From Halioglobus sp. (GTDB lineage: Bacteria; Pseudomonadota; Gammaproteobacteria; Pseudomonadales; Halieaceae): DNA of 40,120 nucleotides. Position numbers and translations under genes: made by a program. The stretch lies in contig JABSPW010000012.1 of NCBI GenBank assembly GCA_013214285.1, positions 1 to 40,120 of the forward strand, written 5' to 3'. The first letter of the stretch is position 1. Every line of letters begins with the position of its first letter. Positions 27,228-35,161 of the stretch are shown piece by piece. The notes beneath the pieces are model-generated. The model was not told the origin of the DNA, searched no databases, and saw only the letters and a program-made list of their open reading frames with translations.

Positions 27228-28461
27228 GTGAGGGAACAAAACATCCCGGTAGTGGGCAATGGTTTGGTGAGCCACCACGTTGTCGAGAGACTGGTTAATG
27301 CGGATCTGCCGGTGCGCATTACCGTGATTGGTGAGGAACCCCGACCTGCCTATGATCGTGTGCATCTGTCGGATGTGTTTGCGGCCAAGGGACCGACCTA
27401 GCGCTGCCTTCGCGAGATACTTATCGTGATTTGGGGGTAGAGGCACACTTTGGTGATCCGGTTGTCAACATAGAGCGTGATCGCAAAGCGGCCGCAACAG
27501 ATAGCGGCCGTCGGTTCGAGTATGACAAGCTGGTAATCGCCTCTGGGTCCTACCCTTTCGTTCCACCTGTGCCAGGATCAGATCGGGAACGTTGCTTGAA
27601 CTATCGCACGATCGATGACCACGGGAAATCCACTCAGTGGCCGTGGAAAGCAAGGTGGGTGTCGTGGTGGGCGGTGGGCTGCTTGGTCTGGAATGTGCCA
27701 ACGCGTTACGCGACCTGGGCTTGGAAACGCAAGTTGTCGAGTGTGCTGCTGGTCTTAAGGGCGTGCAGCTGGATGATGGCGGCTCGCGTATGCTTCATCG
27801 CAAGGTCGAGTCGCGGGGCGTGCAGGTTCATACAGGCAAGAATACACAGCGGATACACGCGAGTGGGAACTGTGCTCTGAAAATGGAATTCGCCGACGGC
27901 GACTGTGTTCAAATGGACATGAGTGTATTTTCCGTGGGAATCCGGCCGTGCGACGAGCTCGCCCGAGAAGCGGAGCTCGCCGCAGGAGCGCGCGGTGGTA
28001 TCGTTATCGACTACAAGTGTAAGACCACGGATTCCGCTATTTTTGCGATCGGGGAATGTGCGCTATTTGGTGGACGTATCTATGGTTTGGTGGCACCCGG
28101 CTATCGCATGGCGGAGGTAGTAGTGGCGCAGCTTGCCGGTGATGAGGCGCAATTTCAGGGTGCCGATATGAGCACCAAACTGAAGCTACTGGGCGTGGAC
28201 GTGGGTTCCATCGGGGATGCGCACGGCCATGCCGACAGTGCCTTGAATTTTGTTTCAGCGATGAGCAGGGAGCCTGTTACAAACGCATCGTGACTAACGC
28301 CGATGCCAGCAGGCTGCTAGGTGCTGTTCTTGTGGGTGATTGTCAGCGCTACGATACACTGCTGCGGTATCATCTAAACGATATTGACCTGCCGGAAGAT
28401 CCCCGTTGTCTAATCTTGCCGGATGCCGGTGGCGCGCCACTGTTGGGTGTCCCTGCGTTAC
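27228..28461 (+). pseudogene. nirB: NirB-like FAD/NAD-dependent nitrite reductase flavoprotein, frameshifted and 3'-truncated
   Basis: The pyridine-nucleotide disulphide oxidoreductase part of a NirB/NasB-like assimilatory nitrite reductase large subunit. The opening VVGNGLVSHHVVE, then GEEPRPAYDRVHLS, is the FAD site; KLVIASGSYPFVPPVPG and VGVVVGGGLLGLECANALRD (NAD site) follow. FAIGECALFGGRIYGLVAPG and ADMSTKLKLLGVDV are typical of the family. Three one-base losses break the frame, near 27390, 27620 and 28253. Restoring them gives continuous homology (KG-TDLALPSRDTYRDL, DD-REIHSVAVESK, NFV-SDEQGACYKRIV). Similarity stops after LGVPAL at about 28461: the BFD-type 2Fe-2S, Fe4S4 and sirohaem regions are missing. 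GTG 27228 with GGAG at 27218 is the likely original start. No functional product is expected. Confidence 0.82.
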
Positions 28462-28911
28462 TGTTGAGTGGTTATTCCGCTGTTTCGTCACTGCAGTTAT
28501 GTGCGTTGGTGATGTCGAACGGACTCGCCCTGGAGGGCTTAGGCCTTTACCTTCATGCGCGCGCTTTGGCCGCTGCTAACCACGAGGGCGCTGTCTCTTA
28601 TTATGCGTACAGACTACCTTCGGCAAAACCTACCGCCTACACAACGTGCTGCTTGTGTTGGCTGCACTAGGACTGGCGGCGGGGCCAGCATATCTGCAGT
28701 GGTCGGCGGTGGGCTGGGCGGTCGGGCCGTGTTCTATGTACGGGTGATTCCGACAAGGATGCCGGGCGCGTTCTTCTGGCCTAACAAGGGCTTTGAACCA
28801 CATGCTCGAGCCATTGGGTTGGTTGAACTGCCCCAGGTCGGGGTTGCGCCATTGCGGCATTGACATATTGCGCTGGCTAAAAGGGGGTTGGCTTGGTGGT
28901 CGCCGACGCAA
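28462..28911. other. Coding-like but unassignable stretch after the nirB-like remnant
   Basis: Frames remain partly open (to 28670 in the last pseudogene frame) but no longer match NirB. In another frame TFGKTYRLHNVLLVLAALGL and AAGPAYLQWS (about 28618-28707) look like a membrane helix after a basic turn, with a stop at about 28746. It may be the eroded tail of a fused or neighbouring redox protein. No family could be named. Confidence 0.3.
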
Positions 28912-28939
28912 TAAAAATGGGCCCCCGAAGAGGCCCATT
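28912..28939 (-). terminator. Intrinsic terminator on the minus strand
   Basis: Read on the minus strand, AATGGGCCTC-TTCG-GGGGCCCATT forms a 10-bp stem (one T-G pair) closed by a stable TTCG tetraloop. It is followed by a run of T residues (complement of 28913-28917). On the plus strand the hairpin has no T-run, so it acts leftwards. Confidence 0.75.
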
Positions 28940-29032
28940 CAACACCATTAGGAGTGAAACATTACGTTTCTTAAGGGCAGCGTGGGTTCGCTCCCCGCGA
29001 CCATCCGGTGAGTGCTTGCACCGCATGGCCAT
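28912..29032 (-). ncRNA. Candidate small RNA (minus strand) ending at an orphan terminator
   Basis: A minus-strand intrinsic terminator at 28912-28939 has no recognisable gene upstream of it. About 100 bases upstream lies a plausible promoter: TTGCAA (29061-29066), 16 bases, GATACT (29039-29044). Together they would define a transcript of about 120 bases with an internal hairpin near 28982-28998. Its longest reading frame (MAMRCKHSP...) resembles no known protein. The call depends on promoter guesses. Confidence 0.3.
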
Positions 29033-29333
29033 AGGTACAGTATCGCTTAAATTACCCAGCTTGCAAAAATTAAGCGGGATTTTTTTAAAGAAAGTGAGAC
29101 ATTTCGCCGCATAAGTGATATTCCTTCAGGGAATAGGGGGCCTACGAAGGCGCGGTGAGTTCGAGGTTGCGGCGGCACCCATGCTGGTGTTGAACCGGCT
29201 TCGCTGGGCACATACGCTGCCAAGCGCCGCGTCATGGCGTGAAAAGATGCTGGCACTCTCTTGTGACCCGCTCTGCACTTGGTTAGGCTGCACCCCTGAC
29301 CCGCCAGCCCCACGGAACTAAGCACCATACCGC

Positions 29334-30263
29334 ATGCGAAACCGCCCTCTTTCGATACGTACGCTGTGCGCCGTTATGGCATGGTTATGGGCCTGCTTGG
29401 CAGCGCCGATCTGCCGGGCGGCGGCGCCGGTGGAGTACGCTGCCGAGGTCAGTATTGGCGGAGAGTACGACAGTAACGTCACCTTAGACGAAGTGGATCT
29501 CACCAGTAGCGAAAGCGATTATGCCTTGCTTTTGGAAGCAGGCTTTGCGGCCAAGAAGGCGTTTACAGAGCAATTCGAAATGTCCGGCACTTATGATCTT
29601 AGTCAGACATTTTATAAAGAATTTGATCAGGTGAATCGCCAGACTCACATCCTCGGCACCGATATGAACCTGGATCATAGCCGTTACGATACCGGCATGT
29701 CGGTCTATTACATTATTTCGCGACTGGACAACGAGAGGTTTCTGGACCTGTTGCGAGTATCGCCCTCTGTATCGGGTTTCCTGGCAAAGAAATGGTTTGC
29801 CCGTGGCGCCTATGTCTACTTCAATAAATCGATTCACAAGCGGCCCGAGCGGGACGCCCACACGCAGTCCGGTGAAGCGGATCTATATTACTTTTTGCGC
29901 GGTTTGCGCAGTTACGTCAATCTCGGCTACCGCTATCGTGATGAAGATGCTGCAGGCGCCCAATACAGCTTCAGTTCCAATGCAGTGAAGCTGCGGTACA
30001 TTGGGCGCTTCGAGTTGTTCTCCAGAATTGCCAAGTTGGAATTGGCCTGGCGTTATGAGGATCGGGACTATAGCGCGGAAACACCGAGTATTGGGGAGGA
30101 TCGGGACGATCAGCGCAATCGCTGGCGGATCGATTTTGAGCTTCCCCTTGTCGGGCAGAGTTCGATGCAGGTCTTCGCAGGATATGCTGATTACGACTCG
30201 AATTACCCGCAAGCGGACTACACCCAGACAGTGGTTGGTACCCGGTTCACGTACCGCTGGTAG
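29334..30263 (+). CDS. Outer-membrane beta-barrel protein of unknown function
   Basis: A 309-residue protein with a signal peptide (about 1-30: LCAVMAWLWACLAAPICRAA). The mature part is made of alternating polar/aromatic strands, for example FEMSGTYDLSQTFYKEF, YDTGMSVYYIISRL, SYVNLGYRYRDED and LELAWRYEDRDYS. It ends in VVGTRFTYRW, whose terminal aromatic residue is typical of BAM-inserted barrels. Such DUF560/surface-lipoprotein-modifier-like barrels are known, but this one lacks the N-terminal TPR part. No Shine-Dalgarno sequence is evident before ATG 29334. It stands 120 bases before the sigma factor gene on the same strand. A barrel is well supported; its role is not known. Confidence 0.75.
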   Translation: MRNRPLSIRTLCAVMAWLWACLAAPICRAAAPVEYAAEVSIGGEYDSNVTLDEVDLTSSESDYALLLEAGFAAKKAFTEQFEMSGTYDLSQTFYKEFDQVNRQTHILGTDMNLDHSRYDTGMSVYYIISRLDNERFLDLLRVSPSVSGFLAKKWFARGAYVYFNKSIHKRPERDAHTQSGEADLYYFLRGLRSYVNLGYRYRDEDAAGAQYSFSSNAVKLRYIGRFELFSRIAKLELAWRYEDRDYSAETPSIGEDRDDQRNRWRIDFELPLVGQSSMQVFAGYADYDSNYPQADYTQTVVGTRFTYRW

Positions 30264-30383
30264 CGTCACAGGACTACCCCCGAATACCCTATTTCGGTGC
30301 TACTTTGGGGGGTTTGCGCAGATTAAAACCAGTGAATGAAATAAAATCCAGACGGTAAACGTCAGGGTAGTGATAGGAGCAAA

Positions 30384-30884
30384 ATGCGGGGGCTTAGCGA
30401 CTCACAGAAGGAGGTGCTCCTGGCTGGGCTGGGTGGATTGCGCACGTTTTGCCTGTCCCTGACCGGGAACCCGGCGGATGCGGATGACCTGCTGCAGGTG
30501 ACGGTGGAACGGGTGCTGCAGAAGGGCATGCCTGCGGACGCACATGCCGCAAAATGGGCCTACCGGGTGTGCAAGAACGCCTGGGTTGACGAGGTCCGCT
30601 CTCGGGGTGTGCGGCAGAGACACCTCGAGCAGGTTGGGAACCCCGCGCCGGATGCCCCCTCTGCCGAGGTGGTCGCTGGCGACGAGCGGAAAATGACCGC
30701 GGTGTTCAGGGAGCTGGCGAGACTGCCCGTTGAGCAGCGCCTGGCCCTGACACTGGTGGCTATTGACGGGAAGACCTACAGCGAAGCTGCGGACATCCTT
30801 AATGTGCCGATAGGGACGATTATGAGTCGCATTGCGCGGGCGAGAAAGCAACTCATAGAGAGAGATGCGGATCAAAAGTCATGA
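30384..30884 (+). CDS. ECF-type RNA polymerase sigma factor
   Basis: A 166-residue sigma factor with only regions 2 and 4. Region 2 is seen in LRTFCLSLTGNPADADDLLQ and KWAYRVCKNAWVDEVRSRGV. Region 4 has the helix-turn-helix KTYSEAADILNVPIGTIMSR. AGGAG at 30376-30380 precedes ATG 30384. The next gene starts inside its last codons (ATGA overlap) and encodes a membrane anti-sigma factor, so this sigma factor is presumably held inactive until an envelope signal releases it. Its target promoters cannot be told from the sequence; the barrel and the subtilase beside it are obvious candidates. Confidence 0.92.
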   Translation: MRGLSDSQKEVLLAGLGGLRTFCLSLTGNPADADDLLQVTVERVLQKGMPADAHAAKWAYRVCKNAWVDEVRSRGVRQRHLEQVGNPAPDAPSAEVVAGDERKMTAVFRELARLPVEQRLALTLVAIDGKTYSEAADILNVPIGTIMSRIARARKQLIERDADQKS

Positions 30885-31600
30885 AAGCAGAGTTGAGTGA
30901 TAAGGATTACGAACAGTTGTCTCAGTACCTTGACGGGGAGCTGGATGATGCCCAGGTGCGCGAATTGAGTGCGCGGCTGCTCAGCGAGCAGGATTTGCGT
31001 GCGGTCTACGAGCGCATGAAGGGGCTGCAGAACCGCCTGCAGGAGGCTGTGTCGGGTGCCGATACCGTGCCGCTGCAGCTCAGGCAGAGCGTCGAAAGAG
31101 CAGCTACCCGGCAGCATAGAGGCAGGCAGCGCACCGGTTGGGGTGTTGCCGTGGCAGCGTCGGTATTGCTTGCCGCGGGTGTGCTTATGACCGTGGACCG
31201 GGTTGAGCAGCCTGATGATGGTATGCGGCTCGTGGTCCGTGATAGGCTGCTTACGCCCGCTTTGGAGCGCCAGCCCTCCCGCGGAAACGGGTGGGAGACA
31301 CTGACAGACGGGAGTCAGTTGCGGGTTGTGCTCAGCTTTCCCAGTGTCGACGGAAGTTGGTGTCGAGAATATCTGCTTGCCCAGGAAAACGTTGAATGGC
31401 GCGGTGTTGCCTGTCGTGAGGAGGCTGGGCGGTGGGTCACCGCGGTGCGGGTCGCGGGTGAGCACCGGGCAGTGGACGGCTACCGGCCGGCCGGCGTGGC
31501 GACGCCTGATGAGGTCGCGACGTATATCAATCGCCAAGCGGCAGATATCCCTCTCAGCCGGGAACAGGAAGCTGCGCTTATCGCTCGCGACTGGCAGTAA
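30881..31600 (+). CDS. Membrane-anchored anti-sigma factor
   Basis: A 239-residue protein. The N-terminal cytoplasmic domain (about 1-80) has the anti-sigma pattern LSQYLDGELDDAQVRELSAR. A single membrane helix follows at about 87-104 (WGVAVAASVLLAAGVLMTV). The periplasmic domain has about 130 residues, with conserved-looking Cys residues in GSWCREYLL and VACREE that could form a disulphide. It lacks the HxxxCxxC zinc motif of ZAS-type factors, so it is closer to the RseA-like layout. The four-base overlap with the sigma gene indicates coupled synthesis. Activation would require proteolysis or a conformational signal from the periplasm. Confidence 0.88.
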   Translation: MKAELSDKDYEQLSQYLDGELDDAQVRELSARLLSEQDLRAVYERMKGLQNRLQEAVSGADTVPLQLRQSVERAATRQHRGRQRTGWGVAVAASVLLAAGVLMTVDRVEQPDDGMRLVVRDRLLTPALERQPSRGNGWETLTDGSQLRVVLSFPSVDGSWCREYLLAQENVEWRGVACREEAGRWVTAVRVAGEHRAVDGYRPAGVATPDEVATYINRQAADIPLSREQEAALIARDWQ

Positions 31601-31993
31601 GTCGCTCAACCCTGTTGGTATTGTCGTCGACAGGGTCCTACGAAAAAGCCGTGGAAAGCCGTGCAAGGGAAGCTGAAGGGTGAACCGTCGGTATACGAGG
31701 TACTGCGCAAAACGATGAGAGAGAAACAGGGCCTGACGCCCCATGTCGACGGCAGGCCCTGGAGTCCAGCGCAGGAGGCTAGCGTTATCCTGCACTGCAA
31801 GTCGATTGGGAAGTTCGCTACGGCCACTTCCCGGAATAGGCAAGGAGGGGGCAGCTGCCGCGCCGTGGGACAATGCCCCCGCGGCGCACCCAATGGCAGC
31901 ATGCTCATTCCTCGGATGGTTTCACTCCACTTCTATTGGGGTGACGGCCGGCAGCGGGGTTTTATTCCCCAGTATGGAAAGTTTTTTGGGGTA
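31601..31993. other. 393-base convergent gap with inverted repeats
   Basis: This lies between the anti-sigma gene (plus) and the subtilase (minus). It contains ACCCTGT (31609-31615) paired with ACAGGGT (31630-31636). It also holds a longer CAGGGCCTG (31727-31735) paired with CAGGCCCTG (31753-31761) around a 17-base loop. Neither has a T-run. Open frames here look non-coding. Confidence 0.45.
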
Positions 31994-33688
31994 TCAAGGC
32001 GCGGTCAATTGCAGTAGGCCATGACCGTATATGTCATCACGACCCTGCGGGCCCAGATCCTCGGCCGCGGCATAGAGTTGGGCCATGGTATCCCCGCCTG
32101 GATGCAGTTTGATCAACCTAGCGGCGGCTGTGGCAGCAAACGGCACTGCGAAAGAGGTGCCGGACGAACTGGTGTAGCCACCACCGGCTTTAGCATGTAG
32201 CAGATTGACACCGGGTGCGGCAAGGTCAAGGTAGTCGCCGCGGTTGGCTAGGCGAAAGACCCGTCCGTCGGTGTCGACCGCAGTGATGGCAACGACTTCA
32301 GGGTAGGCAGCGGGGTACATGGGTGCAGCGCCGGGCCCTCCATTACCGGCAGCGGCGACCACGAGGATGCCTTTTTCCGAAACCCTTTGCAGGGCGGATT
32401 CGAGCAGGCGGTTGGATGGCCCTGCGAGGCTGATATTGATGACATCGACGTCTGACGAGATCAGCCAGTCCAATGCCTTGATGAGGTTCAGTGTACTGGC
32501 AATTTCACCACGCTTGGGGTCGTTTTCGAAGACTGTGGCGGCGAACACCGCGGCCTTTGGGGCGAGCCCTGTGTATTGATGGGTGTTACCCGCGATGATC
32601 GAGGCGATGGCGGTACCGTGGAAGTTAGGTGTCTGCGCTGTATCTGCGACGAAAGAGCGCGATTTGACCTTCGAATGGCTTAGCGCAGGGTGCTCCACAT
32701 CGACTGCGCTATCGATCATACCCACGCGCAGTGATAGCTCCTTCGTATCGTCGGGGAGATCAAGTGCCGTGCGGGGCGCGATGCCGGCGCCTGCGGAGGC
32801 AATAGTGGTCCCAGCCGTATAGATGTGGTTGAGGTCGACCTCCGCGCGGTCGCTACCCACGACATCCACCACCCCCTGTCGTGCTACCGAAATGTCGAAA
32901 CTGGAGGGCGCTGCGACGTCCGCCAGCCACATGCCCATACCCGGGAGTTCGGTGATCGTGTCAAATAGATAGCCCTCTTCCTCGAGTTCTTCAAACACAC
33001 TCGGTTCCGCCATCACCAGCCATTGCCCCTGGTGAATTCTCTCCTCCCGAATCTCGAACTCGCTTTCTATGCGGTCGATAATGTCATCAATCTCCCCCTC
33101 CAATCGGTCCTCTACAGTGATGGCGACCGCTATTTCGACCTGTTGCACAACCTCGTCCTCAACCGAAGACTCAACATTAAGCTGGATGGTGTCCTCTACC
33201 ACAGCGGCCACGCTTTCCTCGATTTCTTCCTCAACGTTCTCGCTTATGGTGTCTTCCATGGATTCGGCAATTGACTCTTGTATCGTCTCCTCGACGTTCT
33301 CCGCCACTTTCTCGTCTACCTGGTCGGCGGTCCGCTCTTCGATACGTTCCTCAAAGCCATCAACCACTGATTCCTCGATGCTTTCGACGACTTCTTCTTC
33401 GATAGTCGCTTCAATTTGCGTCTGAATTTTATTCCACGCACCACCAAAGCCCAATTCTCCGGTAAGCTCGATAACTTGGTCCTGCACTTGCTCCTCGACC
33501 CGTTGCTCGATTTGCTCCTCCACCCGCGGTGGCTCAGGTTCTCTATAACCACCGAAACCCAGTTCCTGAGCATGTGGGCTGCTGCAAAAGAACAGTGATA
33601 ACGCGGCGGTGACAGCGGCGTGTAAGCACGGTGTTTGCAGAGGACGTAATGTCAGGGGGGGTGCCTGCCGCGGGTTCTGTTTAGTCAT
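31994..33688 (-). CDS. Secreted S8 (subtilisin-family) serine protease with long tetrad-repeat N-terminal region
   Basis: About 564 residues. A signal peptide (about 1-40, ending SSPHA) is followed by ELGFGG, then an acidic region (about 56-207) in which nearly every fourth residue is Val or Ile. A short propeptide-like segment comes next, and then the peptidase domain with the triad D326 (VGMIDSAVD), H357 (NFHGTAIASIIAG) and S512 (SSGTSFAVP), plus the oxyanion Asn in AAAGNGG. The catalytic domain is complete, so an active protease acting in the periplasm or outside the cell is expected. ATG 33686-33688 is preferred over a TTG six codons upstream. It is convergent with an ECF sigma/anti-sigma pair, which suggests, but does not prove, a shared envelope function. 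Confidence 0.9.
   Translation of the reverse strand: MTKQNPRQAPPLTLRPLQTPCLHAAVTAALSLFFCSSPHAQELGFGGYREPEPPRVEEQIEQRVEEQVQDQVIELTGELGFGGAWNKIQTQIEATIEEEVVESIEESVVDGFEERIEERTADQVDEKVAENVEETIQESIAESMEDTISENVEEEIEESVAAVVEDTIQLNVESSVEDEVVQQVEIAVAITVEDRLEGEIDDIIDRIESEFEIREERIHQGQWLVMAEPSVFEELEEEGYLFDTITELPGMGMWLADVAAPSSFDISVARQGVVDVVGSDRAEVDLNHIYTAGTTIASAGAGIAPRTALDLPDDTKELSLRVGMIDSAVDVEHPALSHSKVKSRSFVADTAQTPNFHGTAIASIIAGNTHQYTGLAPKAAVFAATVFENDPKRGEIASTLNLIKALDWLISSDVDVINISLAGPSNRLLESALQRVSEKGILVVAAAGNGGPGAAPMYPAAYPEVVAITAVDTDGRVFRLANRGDYLDLAAPGVNLLHAKAGGGYTSSSGTSFAVPFAATAAARLIKLHPGGDTMAQLYAAAEDLGPQGRDDIYGHGLLQLTAP
33068..33523 (-). repeat. Tetrad-repeat coding region in the subtilase
   Basis: Residues 56-207 of the subtilase. 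Five tetrads (VEEQ IEQR VEEQ VQDQ VIEL) are followed by a break that repeats ELGFGG. Thirty consecutive tetrads then run from IQTQ at residue 88 to IDRI at about 207. Position 1 is Val, Ile, Leu, Met or Phe in all but one (TADQ); the other three are mostly Glu, Asp, Ser, Gln or Thr. The DNA is only loosely repetitive, so the pattern is held at protein level. Confidence 0.85.
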
Positions 33689-34276
33689 TCGATTAACTGC
33701 CGCCAAGTCAGAAAAGTAGCTTGTATTAGGCTTTAACGTGCATACTGTCGAAAAATTCCCTACCGCTGCGGGCGATGTTACACTTTTTGATCGCTGCTGT
33801 CGCCGGCATGTTTGCGGCTCACAGGAAGGAATATTGCCCCGCAGCCTTCGGATTGCGCTGGTAAAAGGACCATGGCCCCTCTACAGACCGGTCGCGGTGC
33901 GCAGGGGCCGCGTTTTGGCGTGGCATCGCGGTCGCAGACAGGCTGGTGGGGTGGTCGCCGATCCAGCCGGGGTCACCGAGCTGTGGGGCATGCAATTGAC
34001 GGCGCATGAGTCCGCACCGCGGTATGTTCGCCGCGTCTGGTGCCCGCCGTGCGCGCGGTATGCCAATGGCTGGTGCGTGACGCCGCTGCAGTGGACGCGC
34101 ATCAGGGTGAGACGGTGATCGGGTGATAGCATAGAGGTTGCAGGTTCTAAACTGGAATCTATCGTTTACCGCGAGGCGGTTGTCGGTCAAGATGGAGAAA
34201 GCGGCGTTATTGGGCGGCGTTATCGCTTGCTGTTGCAGTAGCTAGACGCCACGAAAATAGGCTGTGGAGTGCGTGC
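33689..34276. other. 588-base divergent gap
   Basis: This lies between the subtilase and the sterol-desaturase-type gene, which are transcribed away from each other. Frames of 120 or so residues on both strands (33738-34118 and 33819-34190) are Arg/Pro/His-rich and look non-coding. A 29-codon frame at 33775-33864 (MLHFLIAAVAGMFAAH...) could encode a tiny membrane peptide but has no good ribosome binding site. No repeat or RNA gene was recognised. Confidence 0.5.
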
Positions 34277-35161
34277 GTGGACAAGTTCCTCACAGACGAT
34301 CTCACCCTGTTCGCTGTGCCCGTTTACCTGTTGGCTTTGTTACTTGAAATGCGTCTTGCGCGCCAACGTGGTTTGCGCTGGTTTAATCGAGGTGATTCAT
34401 TAGCGTCCCTGGCAATGGGGGGGCTCGCAGTAGTAGTGGAACTGTTGCCGCGCATAGCGTTTCTCTACATCATGGTGGGGCTGCATGACGTGAGTCCCCT
34501 GCGCGATGTGGTGCAGCGTCAGTGGTGGGCCTGGGTATTGCTCTTCCTTTGTGATGATTTTTCCTATTACTGGTTCCATCGCAGCAATCATGAAGTGCGC
34601 CTGTTATGGGCGGGGCATGTCAATCACCATTCGTCGCAACACCTTAACTTTGCAACTGCACTGCGACAAGGTGTAGGGGAAAGGCTGCACAAGCTCTTAT
34701 TCTGGCTTTGGCTACCGCTGCTGGGATTTGATCCTGCAATGATTATCACCATGATCAGTATCAACCTTTTCTACCAGTTCTGGATTCACACACAGGCAGT
34801 TGACCGCTTGCCCGGTTGGTACGAATTTGTCTTCAACACACCCTCGCACCACAGGGTGCATCACGGTTCGAACGTGCGTTATCTCGATCGCAACCATGGA
34901 GGCGTTTTGATCATCTGGGATCGTTTGTTCGGCACCTTTAGCCCAGAATTAGAGGCGGAACCGGTCATCTATGGACTGACCAAGAATATCGAGACAAACA
35001 ATATCCTGACTGTGCTGCTGCACGAGTATCGCGCTATCTGGCGTGATGTGCGGCGGGCTGACAGGTGGAGCGACAAGTTGCGTTACCTGTGTCTGGCGCC
35101 GGGCTGGAGTCATGATGGTTTGGACAAGCGGGCTAATACTTTGCGTCGGACTGGTGATTAG
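34277..35161 (+). CDS. Sterol desaturase/fatty acid hydroxylase family membrane protein
   Basis: A 294-residue integral membrane di-iron enzyme. Hydrophobic segments are at about 11-24, 44-70, 83-95 and 143-165. The histidine boxes are complete: H101-RSN-H105, H114-VN-HH118 and H192-RV-HH196, with H171 between. These bind the two irons used to hydroxylate or desaturate a lipid with O2. The substrate is unknown; bacterial members act on sterols, carotenoids, alkylglycerols or fatty acyl chains. GTG 34277 is supported by GGAG at 34265-34268. Its stop codon directly abuts that of the convergent LLM gene. Confidence 0.92.
   Translation: MDKFLTDDLTLFAVPVYLLALLLEMRLARQRGLRWFNRGDSLASLAMGGLAVVVELLPRIAFLYIMVGLHDVSPLRDVVQRQWWAWVLLFLCDDFSYYWFHRSNHEVRLLWAGHVNHHSSQHLNFATALRQGVGERLHKLLFWLWLPLLGFDPAMIITMISINLFYQFWIHTQAVDRLPGWYEFVFNTPSHHRVHHGSNVRYLDRNHGGVLIIWDRLFGTFSPELEAEPVIYGLTKNIETNNILTVLLHEYRAIWRDVRRADRWSDKLRYLCLAPGWSHDGLDKRANTLRRTGD

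Noticed and set aside
28977..29005. tRNA T-arm-like sequence (GTGGG-TTCGCTC-CCCGC)
   Set aside because: No matching acceptor stem, D-arm, anticodon arm or CCA is present, and the loop lacks the invariant A; more likely a chance hairpin inside the candidate small RNA.
30264..30320. Possible terminator after the barrel gene (CCCCC ... GGGGG with an inner CCGAA/TTCGG stem)
   Set aside because: Long loop and no T-run after the second arm; too weak to call, and it would separate the barrel from the sigma gene without clear support.
33068..33523. Repeat array that might be read as CRISPR-like
   Set aside because: There are no identical direct repeats with spacers; the periodicity is at the protein level inside an intact gene.
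33023..33600. Ser/Leu-rich plus-strand frames opposite the subtilase repeat
   Set aside because: They are shadows of the Glu-codon-rich tetrad repeats on the minus strand and have no ribosome binding sites.
33738..34190. Reading frames of about 120 residues on both strands before the sterol desaturase-type gene
   Set aside because: Arg/Pro/His-rich composition, no recognisable motif and no ribosome binding site; typical of non-coding GC-rich DNA.
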